A stretch of 64,000 nucleotides of DNA from Burkholderia sp. S171. GTDB taxonomy: Bacteria > Pseudomonadota > Gammaproteobacteria > Burkholderiales > Burkholderiaceae. Where the stretch lies: NCBI RefSeq assembly GCF_009766085.1, contig NZ_LMUF01000032.1, positions 1 through 64,000 on the forward strand, given 5' to 3'. The translations under genes were made by a program, and so were the position numbers. The notes beneath the pieces are model-generated. The model had not been told where the DNA came from and made no database searches. It saw nothing but the letters and a program-made list of their open reading frames with translations. Positions 31,190 through 40,149 of the stretch are shown piece after piece. The number at the start of each line of letters is the position of its first letter. The first letter of the stretch is position 1.

Positions 31190-33394
31190 ATGGAAATCAA
31201 AGTCAACTTTCTCGATAAGCTGCGTCTCGAAGCGAAGTTCGACGACTTCACGGTAGTTTCCGACCAGCCTATCCGTTATAAGGGCGATGGCTCGGCGCCG
31301 GGTCCCTTCGATTATTTCCTGGCCTCATCGGCCCTGTGCGCAGCTTACTTTGTGAAGTTGTACTGCGTAACTCGAAATATCCCTACCGAAAATATCCGCC
31401 TGTCGCAGAATAATATTGTCGATCCGGAAAACCGGTACCAACAGATCTTCAAGATTCAGGTTGAGTTGCCCGCGGATATCTCTGCCAAAGACCGCCAAGG
31501 TATTTTGCGCTCCATCGACCGTTGTACGGTGAAAAAAGTGGTGCAAGCCGGACCTGAATTTGTCATCGAAGAGGTGGCGAACCTGGATGCCGACGCCCAG
31601 TCCTTGCTGATGTCGAAGCCGGCTTCTGACGCCAGCACCTATATTGCGGGGAAGGATCTGCCGTTGGAGCAAACCATCGCCAATATGTCGGGTGTTTTGG
31701 CGGCCGTGGGCATCAAGATTGAAATCGCTTCGTGGCGCAATCTTGTTCCTAACGTGTGGTCGCTGCATATCCGCGATGCGCACTCGCCGATGTGTTTTAC
31801 CAATGGCAAGGGAGCGAGCAAAGAAAGCGCGTTGGCGTCGGCGTTGGGAGAGTATATCGAGCGGCTGAACTGCAACCATTTCTACGCCGGCGCGTTTTGG
31901 GGCGAAGACATCGCTAACGCGGAGTTCGTACATTACCCGAACGAGCGCTGGTTCAAGCCCGGCCGTAAGGATGCGCTGCCGGCTGAAATCCTGGATGCGT
32001 ACTGCCTGGAGATTTACAACCCCGATGGCGAGTTGCGTGGTTCGCATCTGGTCGACACCAACTCGGGCAATGTGCAGCGCGGTATCTGTTCGCTGCCGTT
32101 TGCGCGGCAGTCGGACGGCGACGTGGTGTATTTCCCGTCCAACCTGGTCGAGAACCTGTACGTCAGCAATGGCATGAGTGCCGGGAACACGCTGGCCGAA
32201 GCGCAGGTGCAATGTCTGTCGGAAATTTTCGAGCGGGCGGTAAAGCGTGAAATTCTCGAAGGTGAAATTGCATTGCCTGATGTGCCGCAGGAAGTGCTGG
32301 CGAAATACCCTGGCATTCTGGCCGGAATTCAGGCGTTGGAAGAGCAGGGCTTTCCGGTGCTGGTGAAGGATGCGTCGTTGGGAGGCGTGTACCCGCTGAT
32401 GTGCGTCACCTTGATGAATCCACGCACCGGCGGTGTGTTTGCCTCGTTCGGCGCGCACCCGAGCTTCGAGGTGGCGCTGGAACGGAGTCTTACCGAGTTG
32501 CTTCAGGGGCGCAGTTTTGAAGGCCTGAACGAGTTACCCCGGCCCACCTTTGCCAGTGAAGCCGTGACGGAGCCCAATAACTTTGTCGAGCACTTCATCG
32601 ATTCCAGCGGAATTGTGTCGTGGCGGTTTTTCAGCGCCAAAGCGGATTTCGATTTTGTTGAGTGGGATTTTTCGGGCCAGGGTGAAAATTCCAATGCTCA
32701 GGAAGCCTCAACATTGTTCGGAATTCTCGAGGACATGGGCAAAGAGGCGTACATGGCGGTGTATGACCAGCTGGGCGCCGTGGCCTGCCGGATCTTGGTG
32801 CCCGGGTATTCGGAAGTTTACCCGGTAGAGGATTTGATCTGGGATAACACCAACAAGGCGTTGTTGTTCCGCGCCGATATCTTGAACTTGCATCGCCTGG
32901 ACGACAAGGGTCTGGCAGCGTTGCTTGAGCGGTTGGATAACAATGAACTGGATGAGCACTCCGATATTGCCACGTTGATCGGCATCGAGTTTGACGAGAA
33001 TACGGACTGGGGACAGCTAACCGTTCTCGAGTTGAAGCTGCTGATTCATCTCGCCTTGAAGCAATTTGAGGAGGCACAAGAGTTGGTGGGCGCCTTCCTG
33101 CAATACAACGACAACACGGTCGAGCGCGGATTGTTTTACCAGGCCGTGAACGTGGTGCTGGAGGTGCTGCTCGATGACGACCTGGAACTGGACGACTACG
33201 GGGTCAACTTCCGTCGCATGTTCGGCGACGCCCGGATGGACGCGGCGATGGGCTCGGTGGACGGCAGCGTGCGGTTCTATGGTTTAACGCCAACGAGTAT
33301 GAAGCTGGAGGGGCTCGATAGGCACCACCGCTTGATTGACAGTTATAAAAAATTGCATAAGGCGCGGGCCAGTGTGGCGGCCACAGCGCGTTAA
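31190..33394 (+). CDS. OsmC-domain/YcaO-domain fusion protein
   Basis: The 734-residue protein has an OsmC/Ohr-like domain at residues about 1-135 (IRYKGDGSAPGPFDYFLASSALCAAYFVKLYC, the region of the first redox Cys). A YcaO domain follows at about 160-560. It contains NGKGASKESALASALGEYIERLNC and SNGMSAGNTLAEAQVQCLSEIFERAVKRE, the ATP- and Mg-binding helices of YcaO enzymes. The last about 150 residues are helical. The E. coli relative YcaO supports methylthiolation of ribosomal protein S12; other YcaO enzymes make thiazolines or thioamides in peptides. No precursor peptide or partner dehydrogenase is nearby, which favours the S12-type role. Base composition is visibly lower in GC than the neighbouring genes. 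Confidence 0.88.
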   Translation: MEIKVNFLDKLRLEAKFDDFTVVSDQPIRYKGDGSAPGPFDYFLASSALCAAYFVKLYCVTRNIPTENIRLSQNNIVDPENRYQQIFKIQVELPADISAKDRQGILRSIDRCTVKKVVQAGPEFVIEEVANLDADAQSLLMSKPASDASTYIAGKDLPLEQTIANMSGVLAAVGIKIEIASWRNLVPNVWSLHIRDAHSPMCFTNGKGASKESALASALGEYIERLNCNHFYAGAFWGEDIANAEFVHYPNERWFKPGRKDALPAEILDAYCLEIYNPDGELRGSHLVDTNSGNVQRGICSLPFARQSDGDVVYFPSNLVENLYVSNGMSAGNTLAEAQVQCLSEIFERAVKREILEGEIALPDVPQEVLAKYPGILAGIQALEEQGFPVLVKDASLGGVYPLMCVTLMNPRTGGVFASFGAHPSFEVALERSLTELLQGRSFEGLNELPRPTFASEAVTEPNNFVEHFIDSSGIVSWRFFSAKADFDFVEWDFSGQGENSNAQEASTLFGILEDMGKEAYMAVYDQLGAVACRILVPGYSEVYPVEDLIWDNTNKALLFRADILNLHRLDDKGLAALLERLDNNELDEHSDIATLIGIEFDENTDWGQLTVLELKLLIHLALKQFEEAQELVGAFLQYNDNTVERGLFYQAVNVVLEVLLDDDLELDDYGVNFRRMFGDARMDAAMGSVDGSVRFYGLTPTSMKLEGLDRHHRLIDSYKKLHKARASVAATAR

Positions 33395-33411
33395 GGTTAC
33401 GAGTCATGGCT

Positions 33412-33435
33412 GGGCGATGATCCCGTTCATCGCTC
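33412..33435 (+). terminator. Weak hairpin terminator after the OsmC-YcaO gene
   Basis: GGGCGATGA and TCATCGCTC form a 9-bp stem with one G-T pair and a 6-base loop, 18 bases after the stop codon. A short T-rich stretch follows after about 11 bases. Confidence 0.4.
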
Positions 33436-33741
33436 GGATGGGCTTTTGGTTATCGCATCGGTTTTCTTGGTTGGCAACTGTCTCAGTGGCGGCTTAGAGG
33501 TCACGTCAAAATCCGCTATTTATAGCGTATAAGCTATAAATAGCGGATTCAATTCCATTGATAAGCGCAAAAAGTTGAATAAAATTCAATATAATTAAAG
33601 CGTTGACACTCTATTTTGAGATGCGTAAAAAGATTCTAGGCGTGATTTGTCCGGGTCGTCCTCGCGAAGCGACCGATGGCGATCACGCTGTCGCTCGGCG
33701 AACGCCATAGGAAATCAACCTAACGCTTTTATGGAGCGAAA
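33436..33741. other. A+T-rich intergenic region with a perfect palindrome
   Basis: No coding frame is supportable. The region holds the 17-bp inverted repeat listed next, followed by a very A+T-rich stretch (33550-33620) that is a likely promoter area for the Tat-exported nicotinamidase-like gene. Confidence 0.45.
33510..33549. repeat. Perfect 17-bp inverted repeat
   Basis: AATCCGCTATTTATAGC (33510-33526) and GCTATAAATAGCGGATT (33533-33549) are exact reverse complements around a 6-base spacer. An A-run precedes the left arm. It may be a bidirectional terminator between the OsmC-YcaO gene and the nicotinamidase gene, an operator, or a small mobile-element remnant. Confidence 0.8.
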
Positions 33742-34473
33742 ATGCATAACCACGACCGTCGATTCGTCTTGAAGGGGGCTGCAGCAATCGCTTTCACTGG
33801 CGCTTTCGGACTCGCCGATAGCGCAGCCGCAGAACCAGTGGCGCGGCCTGACGACGATTCCGTGCTCCTTGTCATTGACGTCCAGAACGATTTTCTTCCA
33901 GGCGGTTCTTTGGCTGTTAAAGAGGGTGACGCCATCATCCCGATCATTAACCGTCTAGCGCCCGTCTTTCAAAATATCATCCTGACGCAGGATTGGCATC
34001 CTTCCGGGCACGTGTCCTTCGCAAGCAGTCATCCGGGAAAACATCCGTTCGACACAATTAAATTGCCCTACGGAGAACAAGTGCTTTGGCCGGACCATTG
34101 CTTGCAGGGTTCACGCGGAGCGCAAGTCAGCGACTTGCTCCAGGTGCCGACTGCTCAGTTGGTCATCCGCAAGGGTTACCATAAAAACCTGGATAGTTAT
34201 TCGGCCTTTGAGGAGGCCGATCATAAGACCCCGACGGGACTTGCCGGGTACCTTAAGCAGCGCGGAATCCGGCGGGTATTCTGTACGGGGCTGGCGACCG
34301 ACTTCTGTGTGGCGTGGACAGCGATGGATGCGCGAAAGGCGGGGCTAATCACCTACGTGGTCGAAGATGCGACGCGTGGCATCGATGTTAACGGTTCATA
34401 TGCAAAGGCATGGGACAGCATGAAAAAGGCGGGGGTGCAGCGCATTCAGTCGAATGATCTAATGCATACCTAA
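33742..34473 (+). CDS. pncA: Tat-exported nicotinamidase/isochorismatase-family hydrolase (PncA type)
   Basis: PncA converts nicotinamide to nicotinic acid, for NAD salvage. The 243-residue precursor begins with a twin-arginine signal, DRRFVLKGAAAIAFTGAFG, ending near SAAAE, so the enzyme should be periplasmic, which is unusual because PncA is normally cytoplasmic. The catalytic triad is visible: Asp46 in VIDVQNDFLPGGSL, Lys in VIRKGYHKNLDSYS and Cys in TGLATDFCVAWTA. The metal site is DWHPSGHVSFASSHPG. The length after signal removal (about 212) matches PncA. It stands alone after an A+T-rich leader; no other NAD gene is near. The alternative is a related amidase with another substrate. Confidence 0.88.
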   Translation: MHNHDRRFVLKGAAAIAFTGAFGLADSAAAEPVARPDDDSVLLVIDVQNDFLPGGSLAVKEGDAIIPIINRLAPVFQNIILTQDWHPSGHVSFASSHPGKHPFDTIKLPYGEQVLWPDHCLQGSRGAQVSDLLQVPTAQLVIRKGYHKNLDSYSAFEEADHKTPTGLAGYLKQRGIRRVFCTGLATDFCVAWTAMDARKAGLITYVVEDATRGIDVNGSYAKAWDSMKKAGVQRIQSNDLMHT

Positions 34474-34818
34474 GCATTTATAATTTCGGCATTGGTTTTC
34501 TGGACCGGTAACGCCGGGTCTCATCCTAACGGTTCGTGATCTCGCCTGGTCGGTAGGGAATTTGCGGGCTTCGCCCTTGTTCGGCCCGGAACGACGACGC
34601 GCGCGCAATGCCGTGTCCAATAGCGAACGGGTTTATGTCGGAGGGCGTTGTCTGCGGGTCCCATCTGGAGTTCGGTCATTCAAGCGCTGTCGCACTTTTG
34701 ATTCTCGTCCAAAGCAAGAAACTGTCTACGGGATTTGAGAGGTTTCACGAAAGATCTTTATCGGCTACGCTTGACCACTGAAAGGAGGCGTCTTTACGAA
34801 TCGACTGAGGGTCATGCG
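34474..34818. other. Intergenic region with no supportable gene
   Basis: About 345 bases between co-directional genes, without a frame that resembles a protein family. An AAAGGAGG stretch near 34782 is far from the chosen start of the next gene and leads only to a short frame. Confidence 0.4.
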
Positions 34819-35799
34819 ATGAAAGCAGCGTGGTATGAGCAAAACGGGAGCGCGAGCGAGGTACTGAGAGTGGGAACACTCGCAGATCCAGTACCATCGG
34901 CGGGCGAAGTTTGTATCAAGGTCTTCGCTTCGGGCGTCAATCCCTCGGACGTCAAAAGCCGTGCGGGCCGGCCATTGATCGCTCCACGAATTACCCCGCA
35001 TAGTGATGGAGCCGGGGTAATCGTCAGCGTAGGCGCCGGCGTGGCTGACACACGCATCGGCGAGCGTGTCTGGATCTGGAATGGTCAATGGAAACGTTCT
35101 GGCGGTACGGCAGCGGAATTCATGACTCTACCCACCGAACAAGCGGTCACGTTGCCAAAGAACACGACGTTTGAGGAAGGCGCATGCCTGGGAATTCCCG
35201 CTTTGACGGCGTTGCGCGCGATGACGATTGACGGCTCGGTTTTGGGGCAAACAGTGCTTGTAAGTGGCGGCGCCGGGGCCGTAGGGGCGTACGCAATTCA
35301 GTTCGCGCGCTTGCTGGGAGCGGCGTGCATCATCGCCACGGTCAGTTCAGCCGAAAAAGCTAAAACCGCGGCGGAGATGGGTGCTGATCACGTGATCAAC
35401 TATCGCGCCGAAAACGTGGCTGACCGGGTAAAGCAAATTACGGATGGGCGAGGAGCGCATCGGATTATTGAAGTAGACGGGGCTGCGAACGCCGAAATGT
35501 TGCCAAGTCTTATTGCCAGGGGCGGTCTGTGCGTGATTTACGGCTCCGGAAAGTCTCAAGTGCCATTCGATTTCGGTCCGATGATTCAAATCGGCGCGGC
35601 AGCCCGTTTCTTTATCGTGTACGAGCTGCCACGTGCCGAGCGGACGGTGACCATTGCTGCACTTAACGCCTTCCTTTCGCACGGAATGGTAAGACATACG
35701 ATCGCTGCGCGGTATCAACTTGACGACATCGCCAAGGCGCATGAGGCCGTTGAAAGCGGGAAGCTATTGGGAAACGCAGTGGTCGTGTTCGATGCCTGA
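34819..35799 (+). CDS. NADPH:quinone reductase-like MDR oxidoreductase
   Basis: The 326-residue protein belongs to the zinc-free quinone-oxidoreductase branch of the medium-chain dehydrogenases. It has MKAAWYEQNGSASEVLRVG at the start, ASGVNPSDVKSRAGRP, SDGAGVIVSVGAGV, and the NADP Rossmann motif VSGGAGAVGAYAIQFARLLGA at about residue 145. DDIAKAHEAVESGKLLGNAVV near the end is also typical. No structural zinc Cys cluster is seen. It reduces quinones or activated alkenes with NADPH, in the cytoplasm. The ATG at 34819 is used because GAGGG lies 8 bases upstream and the family start MKAAW fits exactly. Confidence 0.9.
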   Translation: MKAAWYEQNGSASEVLRVGTLADPVPSAGEVCIKVFASGVNPSDVKSRAGRPLIAPRITPHSDGAGVIVSVGAGVADTRIGERVWIWNGQWKRSGGTAAEFMTLPTEQAVTLPKNTTFEEGACLGIPALTALRAMTIDGSVLGQTVLVSGGAGAVGAYAIQFARLLGAACIIATVSSAEKAKTAAEMGADHVINYRAENVADRVKQITDGRGAHRIIEVDGAANAEMLPSLIARGGLCVIYGSGKSQVPFDFGPMIQIGAAARFFIVYELPRAERTVTIAALNAFLSHGMVRHTIAARYQLDDIAKAHEAVESGKLLGNAVVVFDA

Positions 35800-35912
35800 A
35801 TCTTTAAAATCGGAAGATATATAGCAATCCTGAGTATTGATAAATTTAAAAAATATCAACCGGTCAAGATCGCTGAAATCAGGGGCCGGTCTTCGCTGCA
35901 ACAAGCGGCCGC

Positions 35913-36389
35913 TTACTGAAGCACTGTGTTCGGCGTAGCGCTGAATGAGATGAACCGGGCGATGGACCACTTGCCATCGGGCTGCCGTTTGAAAATGTCC
36001 ATTCCCGCTTCGCTACTCACGCTCGACTCGCCACCCTTTTGCGCAGTAAGCGTCCAGAACAGCCGGACTACGGCGATATCCCCGGAAACGATGATCTCGC
36101 GGATGTCAGGGCTGTCGTAATGGAGCTGCAAGCCAGGCTTCGCCAACACAGCACTGAGCTTCCCGCAGAGCGCGTCTCGGCTGCCATCGAGCACTTCAGG
36201 AACGGTCGAAATCAGATCCGAGGCGAACAGGTCACAGACCCCTGCAGCATCGCGGGCGTTAAAAGCAACCGCCCAACGCTGCAGCCGTTCCGTGATGGCT
36301 GCCTTGTCTGAATCCACGTCGGCGCGAGCAGAAGTCCCCACGCCGACGCCGGCCAACACGAAAACAATCGCCAGCAGGCATCTGATCAT
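35913..36389 (-). CDS. Exported NTF2-like (SnoaL/SgcJ-type) protein
   Basis: The 158-residue protein has a signal peptide (MIRCLLAIVFVLAGVGVGTSARAD) and then an NTF2-like fold: AAITERLQRWAVAFNARDAAGVCDLFASDL, QLHYDSPDIREIIVSGDIAVVRLFW and GMDIFKRQPDGKWSIARFISF. This fold binds small molecules, and many members have no known reaction. It should be periplasmic. The start is the ATG at 36389, after GGAGA. The peroxiredoxin-like gene on the same strand ends 111 bases upstream of this start, so the two may be co-transcribed. Confidence 0.82.
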   Translation of the reverse strand: MIRCLLAIVFVLAGVGVGTSARADVDSDKAAITERLQRWAVAFNARDAAGVCDLFASDLISTVPEVLDGSRDALCGKLSAVLAKPGLQLHYDSPDIREIIVSGDIAVVRLFWTLTAQKGGESSVSSEAGMDIFKRQPDGKWSIARFISFSATPNTVLQ

Positions 36390-36499
36390 GGGATGTCTCC
36401 AAATCAATCGGATTTGTTGCCATCTTATAGGGAATAGATCCCGCGAGGAGTATGAGCCGCCGCATCGCCAAGTCGATTTGCGCATTACTGAGTTGAGCC

Positions 36500-37153
36500 T
36501 CAAAGGCGCGCCGCGCGACGAGGCGACTCGTGTCTGGCGTGCAAGGCCCGCAACGCGGTCAGCAGCGAACCGGGTTCAACGTGCCGCCTATAGTCCACGT
36601 CGATGAAAGCGAGGGCGATGATCCCGTCGCGATCCACCAGGTACGTAGCGGGCAATGGAACCAGCCAAGTACCGGCGCGGCCCGTGGGCGGCGGCACATA
36701 CCCCAGCGCCTCGTAACGAGGCCTTAGACCCGCCGGAAGATCGAACGCGAGACCATACGCGCGCCCGACCTTCATGTCGATATCCTGCAGTTCGCGCATC
36801 GACATCGGGACGCTCGCCGAAGGAGCTTTAAAGGGCGATGCGAATGGGGCGATAGCCACGGCGCTTGCGCCCAGTTCAACCACCTTCTGATAGACAGTCG
36901 CAAATTCGGCAAGGCTTTCCTCTCCGAACGAACACCACGGGCCTCTAACAAAGTGCAGCACGACCGGACCGGCATGGAGCAGCTCCTCCAGGACCACCTT
37001 GCGCCCGCTGGCGTCTGCGAGGGTGAATGCCGGCGCGCGCGCTCCCGCGCGCAGCGCTCTCGACGCTGCCCCCATTGACGCAGCAACGGCCAGTTCGGCA
37101 TCCGCGTCTGCTTGATTGCTGGATGTGCTTTCTTGAATCTGTGCGACTGACAT
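36500..37153 (-). CDS. Peroxiredoxin-like (AhpC/TSA-family) protein
   Basis: The 217-residue protein has a thioredoxin fold with an N-terminal helical extension of about 35 residues. ARAPAFTLADASGRKVVLEELL is followed by VVLHFVRGPWCSFGEESLAEF. The Cys in RGPWC matches the first Cys of the WCPYC site of peroxiredoxin-like proteins. The second Cys is replaced by Gly (WCSFG), so it could work only as a one-Cys enzyme with an outside reductant. PATYLVDRDGIIALAFIDVDYRRHVEP closes the fold. A role in peroxide defence is inferred. It is divergent from the LysR gene at 37263, which may control it. Confidence 0.82.
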   Translation of the reverse strand: MSVAQIQESTSSNQADADAELAVAASMGAASRALRAGARAPAFTLADASGRKVVLEELLHAGPVVLHFVRGPWCSFGEESLAEFATVYQKVVELGASAVAIAPFASPFKAPSASVPMSMRELQDIDMKVGRAYGLAFDLPAGLRPRYEALGYVPPPTGRAGTWLVPLPATYLVDRDGIIALAFIDVDYRRHVEPGSLLTALRALHARHESPRRAARL

Positions 37154-37262
37154 ACCCCATCCCCTAAGGTCGGCAATGACCTCGAAGAAATCAATTTATC
37201 TATCCTGCAGGACGCGCGGAAGGTGCAAAATCGCATAGCGCTTATTCCAAGGGAGAATCACG

Positions 37263-38147
37263 ATGGACCGTCTCGCCGCGATCGAGATATTTATACGCGT
37301 GGTCGACACTGGCTCGTTCTCGGCTACCGCCCGGCATTACGACGTTGGCCAACCCGCCGTGTCGAAGGCGATTGCGCAACTCGAGGAATGGCTAGGGGTC
37401 AAGCTCTTGCTGAGGTCGACACGCGCGCTTACGCCAACGGAGGCCGGTCAAAGCTTCTACGTGCGCGCAAAGCGGGCTGTCGAGGAGACTGACGAGGCCG
37501 TGCTGGCCGCGCGCGGATCGGCCTCGGGCTTGTCGGGCAAGCTCCGGGTGTCGGCCGCCGTGTGCTTTGCGCGATTGCATATCGTGCCGCGTCTGCCGGA
37601 ATTCCTCGAAGAACATCCCAACCTTGAGCTGGAACTCGTTCTCGACGACCGGAATATCGACCTTGTGAATGAAGGCATCGACGTGGCCCTGCGCATGGGC
37701 AATCTGGCCGACTCCAACATGACTGCCCGCAAGATCAGTGAGGCCCGGCGTCGCGTCATCGGCACACCGGCGTATTTCGAACGTCACGGCACGCCCCAGG
37801 TGCCGGCCGATCTCCTTGGTCATCGGGCTGTCATCTATACGCGCGATCGCGGCGGAGAAGACTGGACTTTTTGCAAGGAGACCGCCGAGATTTCGATCAA
37901 GATGCAAGGGCGCGTGAAAATTACCGCGACGGAAGGGGTGCGTGCGGCCGTGATTGCCGGCATTGGCCTCACTATCGTGTCGGAATGGTCGTTCACACCG
38001 GAACTGAAGTCGGGCGCGGTTGTATCGGTGATGGACGAGTGGCTGCTGCCATCGATCAGCTTGTCGGCGGTGTACCCCAATGGACGACAGGCAAGTACAA
38101 AAGCAAGGCAGTTCTCGGCTTTTGTGGAGCACTGTCTTGCCAGTTGA
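37263..38147 (+). CDS. LysR-family transcriptional regulator
   Basis: The 294-residue protein has the LysR HTH at residues 1-60 (DRLAAIEIFIRVVDTGSFSATARHYDVGQPAVSKAIAQLEEWLG, then LLLRSTRALTPTEAG) and a two-lobe effector domain with LEEHPNLELELVLDDRNIDLVNEGIDVALRMG. It falls in the large aromatic/alcohol-oxidoreductase-regulating CrgA-like branch. It is divergent from the peroxiredoxin-like gene (gap about 110 bases) and convergent with the reductase operon at 38181-43261. Either could be a target; the divergent gene is more likely by rule of thumb. Confidence 0.93.
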   Translation: MDRLAAIEIFIRVVDTGSFSATARHYDVGQPAVSKAIAQLEEWLGVKLLLRSTRALTPTEAGQSFYVRAKRAVEETDEAVLAARGSASGLSGKLRVSAAVCFARLHIVPRLPEFLEEHPNLELELVLDDRNIDLVNEGIDVALRMGNLADSNMTARKISEARRRVIGTPAYFERHGTPQVPADLLGHRAVIYTRDRGGEDWTFCKETAEISIKMQGRVKITATEGVRAAVIAGIGLTIVSEWSFTPELKSGAVVSVMDEWLLPSISLSAVYPNGRQASTKARQFSAFVEHCLAS

Positions 38148-38180
38148 ATCGCGAGACGCCGCCGCGCCGGGCCGCTTCCT

Positions 38181-39068
38181 CTAGTAGTGGAATTCTGCCT
38201 TGTGGCGCGCGGCGAAGTCTTCCCAGCGTGCAGGTTTTCGGCCGGTAATGGTTTCGAAGTTATCGAACGTGTAGTCGGCGCCGGGGATCTTGCCCGTTGC
38301 GTAGTTATGGTAATTGTTGTGCGCGCATTGCATGTAGGCATAGTCGGCGCCTGCAGCCAGCACCTTCTCAAGGAATTCGGCCGCGGGCCGGGCCTCATAC
38401 CTGAATTGCTGCTGGGTCGCCGATGAAAGAATTGTCGCTACTTCATGGTAGGTCTTCGCATCATAGCCGAGTCGATACGTCTGGCCGCCGTGCCTGGAAG
38501 TGTCCCGTAGACACTCAGCCGCTACCGCAGCAATATCGTCAATATCAACCCAGCAGATCTTTGCGTCGCCAACATAGTGACGAATCACACCGTCCTTGAT
38601 CGGCTTAGCGCCGCCGTACCCCAGCAGATTCTGCATGAAAATCTCGGGGCGAAGATGCGTGAACGAGAAGCCGCTCCATTCAATATATCGCTCAACGAAT
38701 TGATGCCATCCCCAGTGATCCACATTCGTGTCGTCATCACCGGGCGCGCCCAGATGAACAATATGACGAACACCGGCGCGCTTCGCTGCATTGATGAAGG
38801 CTTTGCTCTGACGTAGCATGCCGACGGTGTAGTCGGTCACCATGAACACCGAATCAATATCTTGCAGTGCCGGGCCTATCGTCGAACTGTCGTCGTAGTC
38901 GAGCTTTCGCCAGGTGACGCCGAGTGCCGCGGCCTTCTCTTGCGATCGGCCGGCCGCGATCAGGTTGATCGTGTCGTCATCTTCGTCACGCTTGAGTGCG
39001 CGGATCACGGCACTGCCCACTTGCCCCGTTGCACCCGTGATCAGGATGTTGCGTTTCACGTCTGACAT
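38181..39068 (-). CDS. NmrA-family NAD(P)-binding protein, copy 1
   Basis: The 295-residue atypical SDR has NILITGATGQVGSAVIRAL as its nucleotide motif (GxxGxxG) and HIVHLGAPGDDDTNVDHWGWHQFVERYIEWSGFSFTHLRPEIFMQNLLGYGG as the family core. It probably reduces or senses NADP-linked substrates in the cytoplasm. It is a clear paralog of the gene at 40150 (shared VERYIEWSGF, LRPEFMQNLLGYGG, LGYDAKTY and PGAD segments). Together they flank a MetX-like hydrolase. The start ATG at 39068 has GGAGAAGG before it. It is the last gene of a five-gene minus-strand operon. Confidence 0.88.
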   Translation of the reverse strand: MSDVKRNILITGATGQVGSAVIRALKRDEDDDTINLIAAGRSQEKAAALGVTWRKLDYDDSSTIGPALQDIDSVFMVTDYTVGMLRQSKAFINAAKRAGVRHIVHLGAPGDDDTNVDHWGWHQFVERYIEWSGFSFTHLRPEIFMQNLLGYGGAKPIKDGVIRHYVGDAKICWVDIDDIAAVAAECLRDTSRHGGQTYRLGYDAKTYHEVATILSSATQQQFRYEARPAAEFLEKVLAAGADYAYMQCAHNNYHNYATGKIPGADYTFDNFETITGRKPARWEDFAARHKAEFHY

Positions 39069-39086
39069 GGTCCTTCTCCTCATTCC

Positions 39087-40091
39087 TCATGGAGCCGCGA
39101 GCAACGCCGACAGCGATGCGTCGATCTGCTTTTGAGCGTCGGGTTCGACTGGAGCCATGTGCCCCCAAATCGAATTGATCGTCACACACTTGCCATTCGG
39201 CATGTGTTCGGCCTCGGCCACGCTGTCGACCGGTGGGAAAATGCGGTCCAGGTCGACAGGCGACACGATAGTGCTCGCGGTGATCGCCGACAGCGCAGCG
39301 ACGAGGTCTTTCTTATATAGGCTGTTATCGCTGATATCGCCATATTCCCAAGTTGCGAGTTGAGCCAGAAGATCATTGGCATCGTGCTTGAGAAACGTCG
39401 GTTCCCAGAAAAACTTGACGAATTCCTCGTGATTGTCGGCACCCAAAGCTGCGTAGGCCTTTAACCGATAGAACGCTTCGGAGACGCCCCAGCCCGCATA
39501 GATCGTTGCCAACGCCTTGATGCCATCGACCGGGGGCCGCGCGTAATAGCCGGCCTCGAACGCGGGATCGAGTTCCAGCGCGCGCCTCATCGAAAAAAGG
39601 AACACCCGGTTGTACGACGCAGTCCGGGCCGAACCGGCGACAGGCGCAGCGCGTTCAACCATCTCCGGATATTGGGCCGCCCATTGATAGGCCTGTGCCG
39701 CGCCCATCGACCATCCGGCAACGAGCTTGATTTTTTGAATGCCCAGTGCCGTGGTCAGCAGTTCGTGCTGGAGCCGTACATTGTCGAAATAGGTCACGAT
39801 CGCGAAGCGAGCGCGATCGTTGGGCGAGGGGGTATTGGACGGCGAGCTTGATCGGCCGTTACCCAGCAGGTTCGTGAACACGATGAAATGGTCTTGCGAA
39901 TTGATCGCCCGTCCTTCCCCGCAAAATACGGCTTCGCTGTCATCATCCGTACCTGAATACCAGGAGGGAATAAGCACGACGTTGTCTTTTGCGGCGTTCA
40001 GGCTGCCGATCGTTCGATAGGCCAATCGCGCGATCGGGAGCACGCCGCCTTTCTGGAGCAGAAAGTTTTTTGACTCGAAATATTCAAGCAT
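39087..40091 (-). CDS. MetX-like alpha/beta-hydrolase (homoserine acetyltransferase fold)
   Basis: The 334-residue protein resembles the MetX branch of alpha/beta hydrolases. It has LLQKGGVLPIARLAYRTIGSLNAAKDNVVLIPSWYSG, HFIVFTNLLGNGRSSSPSN, the nucleophile elbow VAGWSMGAAQAYQWAAQYP (Ser128) and the His in SIWGHMAP (His311). True MetX has RTxGxxN and GGSMG. Here the elbow is GWSMG, so an esterase- or acyltransferase-type reaction on another substrate is more likely than homoserine acetylation. It sits 18 bases upstream of the NmrA copy 1 start and after copy 2 on one transcript. Confidence 0.82.
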   Translation of the reverse strand: MLEYFESKNFLLQKGGVLPIARLAYRTIGSLNAAKDNVVLIPSWYSGTDDDSEAVFCGEGRAINSQDHFIVFTNLLGNGRSSSPSNTPSPNDRARFAIVTYFDNVRLQHELLTTALGIQKIKLVAGWSMGAAQAYQWAAQYPEMVERAAPVAGSARTASYNRVFLFSMRRALELDPAFEAGYYARPPVDGIKALATIYAGWGVSEAFYRLKAYAALGADNHEEFVKFFWEPTFLKHDANDLLAQLATWEYGDISDNSLYKKDLVAALSAITASTIVSPVDLDRIFPPVDSVAEAEHMPNGKCVTINSIWGHMAPVEPDAQKQIDASLSALLAAP

Positions 40092-40149
40092 ATTTTCCTC
40101 GCCTCACTGCGATGCGTGACCGGCCTGCTTGCACAGTTAAGTCACCGAA

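Noticed and set aside
31325..32458. 377-codon frame on the minus strand inside the OsmC-YcaO gene
   Set aside because: It is antisense to a well-supported gene, is Arg/His/Gln-rich as expected for a shadow frame and has no motif.
39087..40091. Homoserine O-acetyltransferase (methionine synthesis) assignment
   Set aside because: The fold matches, but the nucleophile elbow is GWSMG and no methionine genes are near, so only a MetX-like hydrolase is claimed.
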